From Bacteroidaceae bacterium (GTDB taxonomy: Bacteria > Bacteroidota > Bacteroidia > Bacteroidales > Bacteroidaceae), in assembly GCA_024398475.1 (NCBI GenBank), contig JAKSJB010000005.1, positions 66,182 through 130,181 of the forward strand: a stretch of 64,000 nucleotides of DNA. The letters run 5' to 3'. This document shows positions 17,382 to 25,704 of the stretch, one piece after another; position 1 is the stretch's first letter, and every line of letters starts with the position of its first letter. The position numbers were made by a program, and so were the translations under genes. The notes beneath the pieces were generated by a model. The model searched no databases and was not told where the DNA came from. It saw only the letters and a program-made list of their open reading frames with translations.

Positions 17382-19079
17382 ATGACACATCGTACATCAC
17401 GTTTCGTTCCAATCATAATTGCTGTAAGCGTAATACTCGGAATTGTCATAGGTACCTTCATAGCAAATCGATTTTCAGGCAACCGTCTGAACATCATCAA
17501 CACGTCATCCAACAAGATAAACGACCTGCTGCACATCATCGATGACAAATACGTTGACTCCGTTGATATTTCCGATATAGTAGAACGCGCAATGCCACGC
17601 ATACTGTCCGAACTCGATCCCCACTGTTCATACATCTCAGCACAGGCAGCAAAGACCGCCAACGACGACCTCAAGGGCAGTTTCAGCGGCATCGGAGTAC
17701 AGTTCCAGATACGTGAGGATACAGTATATGTGACAAACATCATCAAGGGCGGACCAGCCGAAAAGGTAGGAATGCTCGCAGGCGACAGAATCGTAAGCGT
17801 CAACGGAGAGAACTACACAGGAAAAGTAGTTACCAACGAAGAGACACTCCATAGACTCAAGGGCGAAAAGGGAACAAAAGTAAAACTCGGAGTCGTACGC
17901 CACGGCAGCACCAAGCCACTCTCCTTCACCGTCGTACGCGGCGACATTCCGATAAAGAGCATAGATGCCACCTACATGATAAACAACCAACTCGGTTACA
18001 TCAAGGTAAACAAGTTCGGAGAAACCACATACCCAGAAATGCTGATAGCATTGGCACAACTCGAACAAGAAGGATTCAAGGGACTGGTCATCGACCTCCG
18101 CGGCAACAATGGAGGATACATGAACAGCGCCATCCAGATGATAAATGAATTTTTACCCGAAGACAAACTGATAGTCTATACCGAAGGCCGCAAGATGCCA
18201 CGCGAGAACTACATGAGCGACGGACGCGGTTCATATCAGCAACTGCCCCTGATAGTACTCACCGACGAACTCTCAGCCAGTGCATCCGAAATCTTCGCCG
18301 GAGCAATCCAGGACAACGACAGAGGAATAATCGTAGGACGCCGCACATACGGAAAGGGACTCGTACAGCAACCAATCGAATTCAGCGACGGAAGTCTCAT
18401 ACACCTCACCGTATCCCGCTACTACACACCATCAGGCAGATGCATACAGAAGCCATACACCAACGGAGACGACCCACAATACGAACTCGACATCGTAAGA
18501 CGCTACCAGCACGGAGAATTCTTCAATGAAGACAGCATACGTCAATCAGGCGAGACCTACAAGACAGGAATCGGACGGACAGTATATGGAGGCGGAGGCA
18601 TAATGCCCGACTACTTCGTAGCAGAAGACACAACCACCTTTACGCCATATTACGAAGAAGTAGCCACAAAGGGACTCATCAGTCAGTTCTGCTTCAACTA
18701 CAGCGACGCCAACCGAAAGACATTGGCAAAACTCTCATCAGCCGACGAAATAGCCAAACATCTCCGTCAGGACAAAGTCGTACAGCAATTCATCGAATAC
18801 TGCGACAGCAAAGGCATCAAGCGACGCAACAATATGATACTGCGTTCACAGCCACTCCTTGAAAGCGTAATCTACGGCAACATAATCTACAGCATCCTTG
18901 AGATAGAAGACTACCTGAAGTACATCAACCGCAACGATGCAACAGTAAACAAGGCAATAGAACTGTTCCGCAACGGACTGACCAAGCCACAACTCACACC
19001 AGCCAATGACAAAGCAGGAAATAAGAAGACAGCTCACATCAGTATGCCGCAGCAAGCAAGAAGCAGGTACCTTGCCTGA
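17382..19079 (+). CDS. Carboxy-terminal processing protease (S41 family, CtpA-like)
   Basis: This 565-residue periplasmic serine protease carries an N-terminal signal anchor (about residues 8-28). A PDZ domain follows (about 90-185, with FSGIGVQFQI and IVSVNGENY), then the S41 catalytic core. The nucleophile lies in ELSASASEIFAG (near residue 300) and the catalytic Lys in RRTYGKGLVQQ. Such proteases trim the C-termini of envelope proteins. The last 74 bp overlap the start of the 5-formyl-THF cyclo-ligase gene in another frame. Confidence 0.93.
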   Translation: MTHRTSRFVPIIIAVSVILGIVIGTFIANRFSGNRLNIINTSSNKINDLLHIIDDKYVDSVDISDIVERAMPRILSELDPHCSYISAQAAKTANDDLKGSFSGIGVQFQIREDTVYVTNIIKGGPAEKVGMLAGDRIVSVNGENYTGKVVTNEETLHRLKGEKGTKVKLGVVRHGSTKPLSFTVVRGDIPIKSIDATYMINNQLGYIKVNKFGETTYPEMLIALAQLEQEGFKGLVIDLRGNNGGYMNSAIQMINEFLPEDKLIVYTEGRKMPRENYMSDGRGSYQQLPLIVLTDELSASASEIFAGAIQDNDRGIIVGRRTYGKGLVQQPIEFSDGSLIHLTVSRYYTPSGRCIQKPYTNGDDPQYELDIVRRYQHGEFFNEDSIRQSGETYKTGIGRTVYGGGGIMPDYFVAEDTTTFTPYYEEVATKGLISQFCFNYSDANRKTLAKLSSADEIAKHLRQDKVVQQFIEYCDSKGIKRRNNMILRSQPLLESVIYGNIIYSILEIEDYLKYINRNDATVNKAIELFRNGLTKPQLTPANDKAGNKKTAHISMPQQARSRYLA

Positions 19080-19542
19080 ACAAAGCAGAAGAGTAGCAGC
19101 AAAACTCCACACACACCCACTCTTTCAGAAAGCACATAAGATACTTATCTATAATGCACTCTGGGACGAAGTGAACGTGCTGGACGGTTACGACCTGTCA
19201 CATACCGACAAAACCTTCATACTTCCGACAGTAGTAGGCGACGGACTGGAACTCCACCGCTTCACTTACGGCACACAGACACGCATCGGAGCCTTCGGAA
19301 TCACCGAGTCATTGGGAGAAGCCGAAACCGACTACGACAGTATCGACCTAGCCATCATACCCGGACGCGCCTTCACACCCGACGGCAGACGACTCGGCAG
19401 AGGCAAGGGATATTACGACCGCCTCCTCCCCTCCCTCCATTGTCCAACAATCGGCATATGCTACCCATTCCAGCTACTCGACGACATACCCACAGAACCA
19501 CACGACCACACCGTGGACGAAGTGATAACAACAGAACAATAG
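19006..19542 (+). CDS. 5-formyltetrahydrofolate cyclo-ligase
   Basis: This 178-residue enzyme turns 5-formyl-THF into 5,10-methenyl-THF with ATP and recycles the storage form of folate. The N-terminal MTKQEIRRQL fits the family, as do IYNALWDEV, FILPTVVG and the C-terminal ATP-binding block IPGRAFTPDGRRLGRGKGYYDR. The start lies 74 bp inside the end of the protease gene. I kept it because the conserved KQEIRRQL segment is encoded within the overlap. A TTG inside the overlap is the only later candidate and would remove that helix. Confidence 0.92.
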   Translation: MTKQEIRRQLTSVCRSKQEAGTLPEQSRRVAAKLHTHPLFQKAHKILIYNALWDEVNVLDGYDLSHTDKTFILPTVVGDGLELHRFTYGTQTRIGAFGITESLGEAETDYDSIDLAIIPGRAFTPDGRRLGRGKGYYDRLLPSLHCPTIGICYPFQLLDDIPTEPHDHTVDEVITTEQ

Positions 19543-19584
19543 CAGAAACGACAGACAAGAGCAACCCTACAGCAAAAAAAAGAC

Positions 19585-20958
19585 ATGGAAACAATCTCAA
19601 CAATCATACAGCAGGCATGCGATTTCATATGGGGACTCCCCATGATAATCCTCCTGGTAGGCACACACATATACCTTACCTTCAGGCTGAAATTCCCGCA
19701 AAGGAAAATCTGGACAGCCCTAAAGCTCTCAGTCACCTCAGACGACGGATCCAAAGGAGACGTCAGTCAGTTCGGAGCACTCATGACCTCACTAGCAGCC
19801 ACCATAGGTACAGGCAACATCATCGGAGTAGCCACAGCCGTATCCCTCGGAGGACCAGGAGCAATATTCTGGTGCTGGCTCACCGGAATCTTCGGAATAG
19901 CCACCAAGTACGGAGAAGGACTCCTGGCAGTAAAATACCGCATAAGGACAGAAAACGGAGAAATGGCAGGAGGACCGATGTACGCCCTTGAACGCGGAAT
20001 GGGACAGAAGTGGCTCGCCATACTGTTCAGCATATTCACCGCCATCGCAGCCTTTGGAATCGGAAACACCGTACAGGCAAATGCCATAAGCGAAAACGTC
20101 TGTTCACTCACCAGCGGCCACATCGACCCCACCCTCTGCAGAATCATAGTAGGACTGACAGCCACCGTCATCACCACAGCAGTAATCTTCGGAGGAGTAA
20201 AAAGCATAGCACGCTTCTGCAGCAGACTGATACCATTCATGGCAACCTTCTACATCGTAGGCTGCCTGTACATCCTGTGCGTAAACTGCAGATACATCAT
20301 CCCCGGCATAGAATGGATACTGTCAGACGCCTTCTCCACCAAGTCAGCCATAGGCGGAATGGCAGGAACAGCCATCATGATGACAATGCGCTACGGAGTA
20401 GCACGCGGACTCTTCTCAAACGAGTCAGGAATGGGCAGCGCCCCAATCGTAGCAGCCGCCGCACAATCCAAGAACTCAGTACGCCAGGCACTCGTACAGT
20501 CCTCGGCAGCATTCTGGGACACAGTAGTAATCTGCAGCCTTACAGGACTCGTCATCGTCACAAGTCTGCTTGCATACCCCGAAATCGACATAAAGAACCA
20601 AGGAATGCTCACCAACGAAGCATTCGGAAAGATACCCTACATAGGCACCCCACTCCTCTCCGTAGGAATCATCACCTTCGCCTTCTCCACCATACTCGGA
20701 TGGGGATATTACGGAGAAAAGGCAATAGAATACCTGGCAGGCAAGAAATTCATACGCCACTACCGCATCCTCTGGGTCATCATGGTCATGGTAGGAAGCA
20801 TACTCAACCTCGACCTCGTCTGGACCTTTGCCGACCTCGTCAATGCCCTCATGGCAATCCCCAACCTCATATCGCTGATATTCCTCTCAGGCATAATGGC
20901 AAAAGAGACACAGTACTACCTTTGGAACAACCACCTCGACGAACCAAGCAACGAATAA
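19585..20958 (+). CDS. Sodium:alanine symporter, AGCS family
   Basis: This 457-residue inner-membrane protein has about ten to eleven hydrophobic helices. Family signatures are GTGNIIGVATAVSLGGPGAIFWCW near residues 75-98 and the downstream GMAGTAIMMTMRYGVARGLFSNESGMG. AGCS carriers take up alanine or glycine with sodium, and the substrate here is not certain. It is followed three bases later by the antiporter gene, so the two are co-transcribed. A 497-codon frame running through both genes in another phase is a shadow. Confidence 0.93.
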   Translation: METISTIIQQACDFIWGLPMIILLVGTHIYLTFRLKFPQRKIWTALKLSVTSDDGSKGDVSQFGALMTSLAATIGTGNIIGVATAVSLGGPGAIFWCWLTGIFGIATKYGEGLLAVKYRIRTENGEMAGGPMYALERGMGQKWLAILFSIFTAIAAFGIGNTVQANAISENVCSLTSGHIDPTLCRIIVGLTATVITTAVIFGGVKSIARFCSRLIPFMATFYIVGCLYILCVNCRYIIPGIEWILSDAFSTKSAIGGMAGTAIMMTMRYGVARGLFSNESGMGSAPIVAAAAQSKNSVRQALVQSSAAFWDTVVICSLTGLVIVTSLLAYPEIDIKNQGMLTNEAFGKIPYIGTPLLSVGIITFAFSTILGWGYYGEKAIEYLAGKKFIRHYRILWVIMVMVGSILNLDLVWTFADLVNALMAIPNLISLIFLSGIMAKETQYYLWNNHLDEPSNE

Positions 20959-20961
20959 TCA

Positions 20962-23235
20962 ATGATACACGACCTCTGCATAATCATGCTCACGGCAGGC
21001 ATCGTAAGCCTCCTGTTCAAACTCCTGCACCAGCCGGTAGTACTCGGTTACATAGTAGCCGGACTCATAGCAGGTCCCTACATGTGCGGACAGTCATGGA
21101 TCAACGACAGCCAGAGTCTGGAAACATGGGGAGAAATCGGAGTACTCTTCCTTCTCTTCGCCATGGGACTGGAATTCAGTTTCAAGAAACTCCTCCAGAT
21201 GGGAAGCACCGTACTCATCGCAGCCGGCACCATCATCATCGGCATGATGTCCGTAGGATTCCTCACCGGACGCCTGCTCGGATGGAACGAGATAAACTCC
21301 CTGTTTCTCGGCGGCATGCTCTGCATGTCCTCCACCACCATCGTATTCAAGGCAATAGAAGACCTCAATCTCAGCAGCCACAAGTTTGCCAAGGTCGTAT
21401 TCGGCATCCTCGTCGTAGAAGACCTCTTTGCAGTCGTACTGATGGTACTGCTGTCCTCCATAGCCGTAGAAAAGAAATTCCAAGGCGGCGAGATGCTGTT
21501 TGAAATAGGCAAACTCATAGCCTACCTCATATTCTGGTTCGTAGTAGGCATAGCCATAATCCCCACCTTCCTCAAGAAGTTCCGCAAGCACCTCAACGAC
21601 GAGACACTCACCATCTTCGCCATAGGCATGTGCCTCGGCATGGTACTCCTCGCCGTCAGCGCCGGATTCAGCAGCGCTCTCGGAGCCTTCGTCATGGGCA
21701 GCGTACTGGCAGAAACCATCGAAGCCGAAAGGATAGAACACCTCGTCCAGCCCATCAAGAACGTCTTCGGAGCCATCTTCTTCGTATCAGTCGGAATGAT
21801 GATAAACCCAAGCCTCATACTCACATACTGGCTGCCGATACTAGTCATCACCCTCCTCGTCATCGCAGGACAGATAACCTTCGGATCCCTCGGCACACTC
21901 CTCTCCGGACAATCCCTCAGAGTATCACTCCAAAGCGGATTCTCACTCGTGCAGATAGGAGAATTCGCCTTCATCATAGCACAGTTCGGACAGAATGCAG
22001 GAGTCACCGACCGAAAACTCTACCCCATCGTCGTAGCAGTATCCGTCATCACCACCTTCCTCACCCCCTACATCATGCGGCTTGCAGAACCAACCGAACA
22101 ATTCCTCAACAGCCACCTGAGCGAAGGCACACGTCTCCTACTCGAAAACTACGCCCAGCGCCGCGCATCAGTAAAGGCAAAAAGCATCTGGAACCAATAC
22201 CTCCGTAAAGTAGCCACCACCGTCATCGTATCCAGCATCGTATGCATCTTCATCTACATACTCTATTTCCAGTACGTCACCCCGTTCATACTACCCAAAT
22301 ACACCATCTTCAAAGGAATCCTCACAACCCAATTCTCCCACACCGTCACCAAACTCATAGCCCTCGCACTCCTCATGGCAATCACCTCCCCGTTCCTCTA
22401 CAACATCGTAGCCCGCCACCGAATGGACAACGCAGTATATGAACTCTGGAACAAAGGCAGAGGCGAGAAAGCATCCATAGCAGGACTCTTCATCTGCCGC
22501 ATCATCATCGGCATAGCATTCATCTCCTACGCACTCTACCGCCTCTTCACCATAACCACCGGAATGGTAGTAGGCATCTCCATCATATTCCTGCTCATCA
22601 TCACCTTCTCCCGACGCGTACGACGCCAGTCGCGCCGACTCGAAAACGGATTCAACAGCAACCTCACAGCCCGCGAAACATCAGCCGAAGACAAGCGCCC
22701 AATGGGCAAGCACTTCGTCACCCGCCTGCTCCCCTACGACCTCCACATATCCGACTTCACCGTACCGTCCGACTCCACCTTCAGCGGAAAGACACTCCGT
22801 GAACTCAACCTACGGCAGAAGTCAGGAGTCAGCGTAGTACGCATCATCCGGGCAGGAATCCACACCAACATACCAGGCGGCAGCAAGCACATCTATCCCG
22901 GAGACCGCATCGTAGTAGCCGGAACAGACGAACAGATCGACAAATTCAAGAAGATGCTCGACAACAACCGCCACATCGAAGAAAATCCAAATACCGACCG
23001 AACCCACGTCACCCTCGAAAGCATGGTCATCGAGAGCAACAGCACCCTCATCGGACAGACCATCCAGGAATCAGGCATACGCGAAAAAGCCGAATGCCTC
23101 GTCATGGGAATCGAACGCAACCACGAATACATCATGAACCCCGAACCAACCCTCACATTCGAGGAAAACGACATCATACTCGTAGCCGGCGAAACAGCCA
23201 AACTCACCGAATTCCTGAACAACATCAACCGATAG
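20962..23235 (+). CDS. CPA2-family monovalent cation:proton antiporter with two RCK_C domains
   Basis: This 757-residue protein has a Na+/H+-exchanger-type membrane domain (about 1-390, with QPVVLGYIVAGLIAGP and SSTTIVFKAIEDL). An extra set of helices follows at about 415-595, and then two TrkA_C/RCK_C-like ligand domains at about 605-690 and 695-757. No Rossmann RCK_N (TrkA_N) domain is evident between membrane and RCK_C parts, which differs from KefB and KefC. It likely exchanges K+ or Na+ for protons. The second helix block before the RCK_C repeats is unusual and I cannot name it. Confidence 0.88.
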   Translation: MIHDLCIIMLTAGIVSLLFKLLHQPVVLGYIVAGLIAGPYMCGQSWINDSQSLETWGEIGVLFLLFAMGLEFSFKKLLQMGSTVLIAAGTIIIGMMSVGFLTGRLLGWNEINSLFLGGMLCMSSTTIVFKAIEDLNLSSHKFAKVVFGILVVEDLFAVVLMVLLSSIAVEKKFQGGEMLFEIGKLIAYLIFWFVVGIAIIPTFLKKFRKHLNDETLTIFAIGMCLGMVLLAVSAGFSSALGAFVMGSVLAETIEAERIEHLVQPIKNVFGAIFFVSVGMMINPSLILTYWLPILVITLLVIAGQITFGSLGTLLSGQSLRVSLQSGFSLVQIGEFAFIIAQFGQNAGVTDRKLYPIVVAVSVITTFLTPYIMRLAEPTEQFLNSHLSEGTRLLLENYAQRRASVKAKSIWNQYLRKVATTVIVSSIVCIFIYILYFQYVTPFILPKYTIFKGILTTQFSHTVTKLIALALLMAITSPFLYNIVARHRMDNAVYELWNKGRGEKASIAGLFICRIIIGIAFISYALYRLFTITTGMVVGISIIFLLIITFSRRVRRQSRRLENGFNSNLTARETSAEDKRPMGKHFVTRLLPYDLHISDFTVPSDSTFSGKTLRELNLRQKSGVSVVRIIRAGIHTNIPGGSKHIYPGDRIVVAGTDEQIDKFKKMLDNNRHIEENPNTDRTHVTLESMVIESNSTLIGQTIQESGIREKAECLVMGIERNHEYIMNPEPTLTFEENDIILVAGETAKLTEFLNNINR

Positions 23236-23760
23236 TTTATTAAAGTCAACAAGTCAACGAGTGACCACAGCGCAGCATTTTGCGTTAGCGTTAGGGTTTG
23301 CATTATTGTTTATTCGTAGCGCAGCGTTTCGTAGCCCCTAGGACGTTTCGTAGGCGCAGTCTTTCTCGTTGCCTCGTTGACTTGTAGACTCAAAAAAGCC
23401 AAAGGCTATTTTTTGAGAGTCAGTAACAGGTCAGTTATGAGTCAGTTATGAGTCAGTAACGAAGCCGTAGTCCACACGCAAAAGCAAAAAAGGCTGTGCT
23501 CAACACAAAAAATAGTTGAAGACTACTAAACGACCAAGGATTCAATGGTTTTGTCTTCACTCTTCACTCAATAGGGCCGAACACGTTTATTCATCGGTAC
23601 TCCAAGACAATGAAGAGTCGGATGACACTCTTCATCACTCTTCACTACTCTTCATTAACTCTTCACTACTCTGAAATCCTTTATTCATCGGCAATTAAGG
23701 GATGTTTAGTGAAGAGTGAAGACTATTTTTGATTTGTAGGCATTCTATAAATCGTTACTG
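23236..23760. repeat. Spacer made of permuted short word repeats, part 1
   Basis: After the antiporter stop codon the DNA is non-coding and made of reused phrases: GTCAACAAGTCAACGAG (23247), GCGTTAGCGTTAGGG (23282), GTTTCGTAGGCGCAG (23345), CTCGTTGACTTGTAGACTC, and repeated GTCAGTTATGA (23430-23450). A run of CACTCTTCA-type units lies between 23560 and 23675. GTCTTCACTCTTCAC at 23553-23567 recurs as its exact inverse at 23709-23723. A hairpin of CTCAAAAAAGCC with GGCTATTTTTTGAG (23389-23418) might terminate the operon. No gene is supported. Confidence 0.65.
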
Positions 23761-23845
23761 TTACATTGTACTATAGCCATAACAAAGCAAATGAAAGCAA
23801 CACGACGCAACTGGCTACATCACCCATAAATAAGGATGGAATTGT

Positions 23846-23877
23846 TTTGTCGATACAAAAATTATGCATTATCTTTG
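23846..23877 (+). promoter_or_regulatory. Orphan promoter inside the repeat spacer
   Basis: TTTG at 23846-23849 and TATCTTTG at 23870-23877 are separated by 20 nt, as good a match as any promoter in this window. The predicted start is near 23884, directly before a nested hairpin (outer stem CCGTGTT/AACACGG at 23880-23886 and 23911-23917; inner stem GGACA/TGTCC at 23892-23904). No convincing gene follows, so it may drive a small RNA, a small peptide or a decayed gene. Confidence 0.55.
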
Positions 23878-23906
23878 CACCGTGTTCAGAAGGACATAAT
23901 GTCCGG

Positions 23907-24098
23907 ATGCAACACGGGAGTTCTCTTGTCCGCTCGTCCTTGTATCATCCCTTTATGCTACTTTGCTGTGACTTTGCTACTTCTCCGTTAGAAAGCGGAC
24001 AAATAGCGGAGAAACAACGGAGGAACAACGAAGAAGCATCGAAGGACAATAGGAGGAAGAACACTAAAGTAATAAAGGCTTTGCCTATGAAACGGTGA
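23907..24098 (+). CDS. Possible small ORF after the orphan promoter (doubtful)
   Basis: This is a 63-codon frame from the ATG at 23907. Its start lies inside the hairpin that follows the promoter at 23846-23877. The peptide has a cysteine pair (MLLCCDF) and a basic, polar C-terminus (EKQRRNNEEASKDNRRK). I do not recognise the family. It could be a real small protein, the remnant of a gene, or a chance frame over a non-coding transcript. The last codons run into the word-repeat DNA, which argues against long-term coding constraint. Confidence 0.25.
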   Translation: MQHGSSLVRSSLYHPFMLLCCDFATSPLESGQIAEKQRRNNEEASKDNRRKNTKVIKALPMKR

Positions 24099-24531
24099 AG
24101 GTATTCACCTACGAAACGCCCTAAGGGGCTACGGAACGCTTCGCTACGAATAAACAAAAACGCTGGACTTTCAATCTATAACCGATAACCGTTCATTTGA
24201 CGTTTGAGGTTAGACTCGTTGAATTGTAGACTTAAAAAAGAGGGCTGAAAGACAAAATTCCTTAGCTCACAACCCGAAGGGGTGTGCCGTAGTTATTTTG
24301 CGTTTGCGTTAGGGTTTGCGTTTTATTTACCACGAATTAGCGAATTAGTGAAACAATAATTGCATGTCCTTTGATGGGGGAATTAAACTCAGCGTTCGAA
24401 TTACAGGACCCGCGAGACATGGACTTCCATTTTGGGGACGAACACGGAATTCACGGAAAACACGGAATAATATTGATACCGGCAAACTGTGTTCAACGAG
24501 GAATTTCCAATTCCGTTTATTCCGTGCGTTC
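24099..24531. repeat. Spacer made of permuted short word repeats, part 2
   Basis: This non-coding stretch reuses the phrases of part 1. It has ACCTACGAAACGCC (inverse of the TTTCGTAGG word) near 24109, GCTTCGCTACGAATAAAC, GCGTTTGCGTTAGGG (24299), ACGAATTAGCGAATTAG (24332) and, at 24440-24475, CACGGAATTCACGGAAAAC-type units. Short frames here, including two overlapping frames near 24364-24553, follow the repeats and are not credible genes. Confidence 0.55.
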
Positions 24532-24589
24532 CGTGTTCGAAAATAATAATTAATTCGTGTTCGAAAATAATAATTAATTCGTGTTCGAA
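24532..24589. repeat. 24-bp tandem repeat, about 2.4 copies
   Basis: A 24-bp unit starting CGTGTTCGAAAATAATAATT occupies 24532-24555 and 24556-24579 without a mismatch. A partial third copy (CGTGTTCGAA) reaches 24589. It lies just before the hairpin at 24611-24644. Confidence 0.8.
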
Positions 24590-24610
24590 CTAATTCCGGA
24601 TAAATAAACA

Positions 24611-24644
24611 AACTCGGTACGCACTTTCATGCATACCGAGTTTT
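24611..24644. terminator. Bidirectional terminator hairpin
   Basis: AACTCGGTACGCA at 24611-24623 pairs with TGCATACCGAGTT at 24630-24642, with one T/C wobble position. T-rich tracts follow on both strands (TTTTTGTTTATTT on +, TTTGTTTATTTA on -). On the minus strand it terminates the small gene at 24762-24959. Confidence 0.75.
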
Positions 24645-24761
24645 TGTTTATTTATTAAAAAATTAATATGTTATTTGTTAAAATCAAGTGGACTTTTACC
24701 ACGAAGGGGAGCCTACAAGTATTGCGTTTGCGTTTGTTTTTCGTAGGCTTCAGCCTTAATC

Positions 24762-24959
24762 TTAATCCCAATCAATGTCAACATCTTCCCAATCATCGTC
24801 AAAAGTACCAAATTGCTTGGCATGGATAGTACCGGAAGTTTTTTGCTGCCCATCTGGATTGACTGTTTTTGTTTCTGGTATCGACAACTGCATGAAACCA
24901 GAAAAGGATCTCATGTCCGTCTCAACAAAACAAGGCTTAATATAATTCTTCTTATCCAT
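24762..24959 (-). CDS. Small peptide gene, KKNYIKP-type N-terminus and acidic DW-rich tail
   Basis: This 65-residue product starts MDKKNYIKPCFVETDMRS and ends in the acidic, tryptophan-containing FDDDWEDVDIDWD. It has no signal peptide. The gene is supported by a full promoter on the minus strand (25050-25080), a purine-rich GAGGAATAAG before the start, and a hairpin terminator after the stop. Short Bacteroidetes peptides with a K(K)xYxxP start are, as I recall, common and uncharacterised. A conserved basic leader with a variable acidic tail would fit a secreted or modified peptide precursor, but no modification enzyme or transporter is adjacent. Confidence 0.65.
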   Translation of the reverse strand: MDKKNYIKPCFVETDMRSFSGFMQLSIPETKTVNPDGQQKTSGTIHAKQFGTFDDDWEDVDIDWD

Positions 24960-25049
24960 AGTCTTATTCCTCTTTTATCTTTCGCAATTATTTATCCTTT
25001 GCCATTCAATATAAAGTTAACCATATATGGTATAAGTCTGATTCACGTG

Positions 25050-25080
25050 CAAAATTATGGTAAAAAATGAAATAATCAAA
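25050..25080 (-). promoter_or_regulatory. Promoter for the small peptide gene
   Basis: On the minus strand TTTG (25077-25080) and TAATTTTG (25050-25057) are separated by 19 nt, an exact fit to the Bacteroidetes consensus. The predicted start near 25043 gives a leader of about 85 nt before the ATG at 24959. Confidence 0.65.
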
Positions 25081-25164
25081 GAAAATCCGAAAAAAAATAT
25101 AAAATATTGAAGAAATAAGGGGGAAAATAGAGTAAAAAGCATAATCATAAACGGTTATCTAATA

Positions 25165-25581
25165 CCGTCTAAGGTCTAAAGAGTGGCCCCCTACCCCCCT
25201 CAAGGGGGAGAGCAAGTCAACGAGTCTATAAGTCAACGAGTTTTGCCTGTCCTCTGATTCTATAAGAACAAAACACTTAAAACACATAAAACCTTTCGAG
25301 CCATGTTGGCTCGTATCAACAAGTTTTGAATGTTTTGCAGGTTTTATTTTATATCCACACATCGCGCAGCATTTTATTTTTCGCCATATTGGCGATTTTT
25401 GGGCATTGAGCCCTATTTTCCTATAATGTTCAAGTGACAATCTATTGTCATGCTGATGTTGCAAGAGAAAATATCTGGAAGGCATCAGAGCCTTACAAGG
25501 ATTTTCTGTTGTGACAGCAGTAAGAGTCGGAGACCTTGAACATTTATTTTCTTCAAAATTATATCCGTCTAAGGTCTAAAG
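25165..25581. repeat. Element bounded by a 17-bp direct repeat with four small hairpins
   Basis: CCGTCTAAGGTCTAAAG occurs at 25165-25181 and again exactly 400 bp later at 25565-25581. Between the copies are four short hairpins: 25297-25313 (CGAGCCA/TGGCTCG), 25381-25395 (TCGCCA/TGGCGA), 25401-25413 (GGGC/GCCC) and 25436-25449 (GACAAT/ATTGTC). There is also a 10-bp inverted repeat, AATGTTCAAG at 25425-25434 and CTTGAACATT at 25535-25544. A 108-codon minus-strand frame over the element is rejected as a gene. It could be a small mobile repeat or a structured RNA. Confidence 0.5.
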
Positions 25582-25620
25582 TCTAAAGTATTTGCGTTAT
25601 CGTTTGCGTTATTATTGTTT

Positions 25621-25704
25621 TTTCGTAGGCGCAACCGTTTCGTAGATGCGCAGCATCGTTTCGTAGGTGAAGCCTTTCACCGTTTCGTAGGCGCAGCCTT
25701 TCTC
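25621..25704. repeat. Four diverged tandem copies of a GTTTCGTAG word
   Basis: Units begin at 25621, 25637, 25658 and 25682. They are 16-24 bp long and start (G)TTTCGTAG, with endings GCGCAACC, ATGCGCAGCATC, GTGAAGCCTTTCACC and GCGCAGCCTTTCTC. The last unit runs into CTCGTGGACTTGTTGACTC, the same composite order as at 23345-23391. Confidence 0.75.

Noticed and set aside
18980..19120. Frameshift or assembly error between the protease and cyclo-ligase genes
   Set aside because: Each protein looks complete: the protease has a natural polar tail and the ligase a normal start. A long overlap explains the data without an error.
20010..21503. 497-codon + strand frame across the symporter and antiporter genes
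   Set aside because: It runs in another phase through two clear membrane-protein genes. The product is an implausible run of His, Arg, Thr and Pro caused by the A/C-rich codon use of the real genes.
23236..24531. Possible CRISPR array
   Set aside because: Repeats are of unequal length, permuted and not separated by constant-length spacers, and no cas gene is present.
24345..24611. 88-codon minus-strand frame ending at the tandem repeat
   Set aside because: The start is encoded by the 24-bp tandem repeat (repeated RTRINYYF), with no promoter; it is a repeat artefact.
25159..25485. 108-codon minus-strand frame in the hairpin-rich element
   Set aside because: It contains word-repeat DNA and several hairpins, has no promoter or ribosome site, and its C-terminus is translated from repeat phrases. 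I treat it as part of the repeat element.
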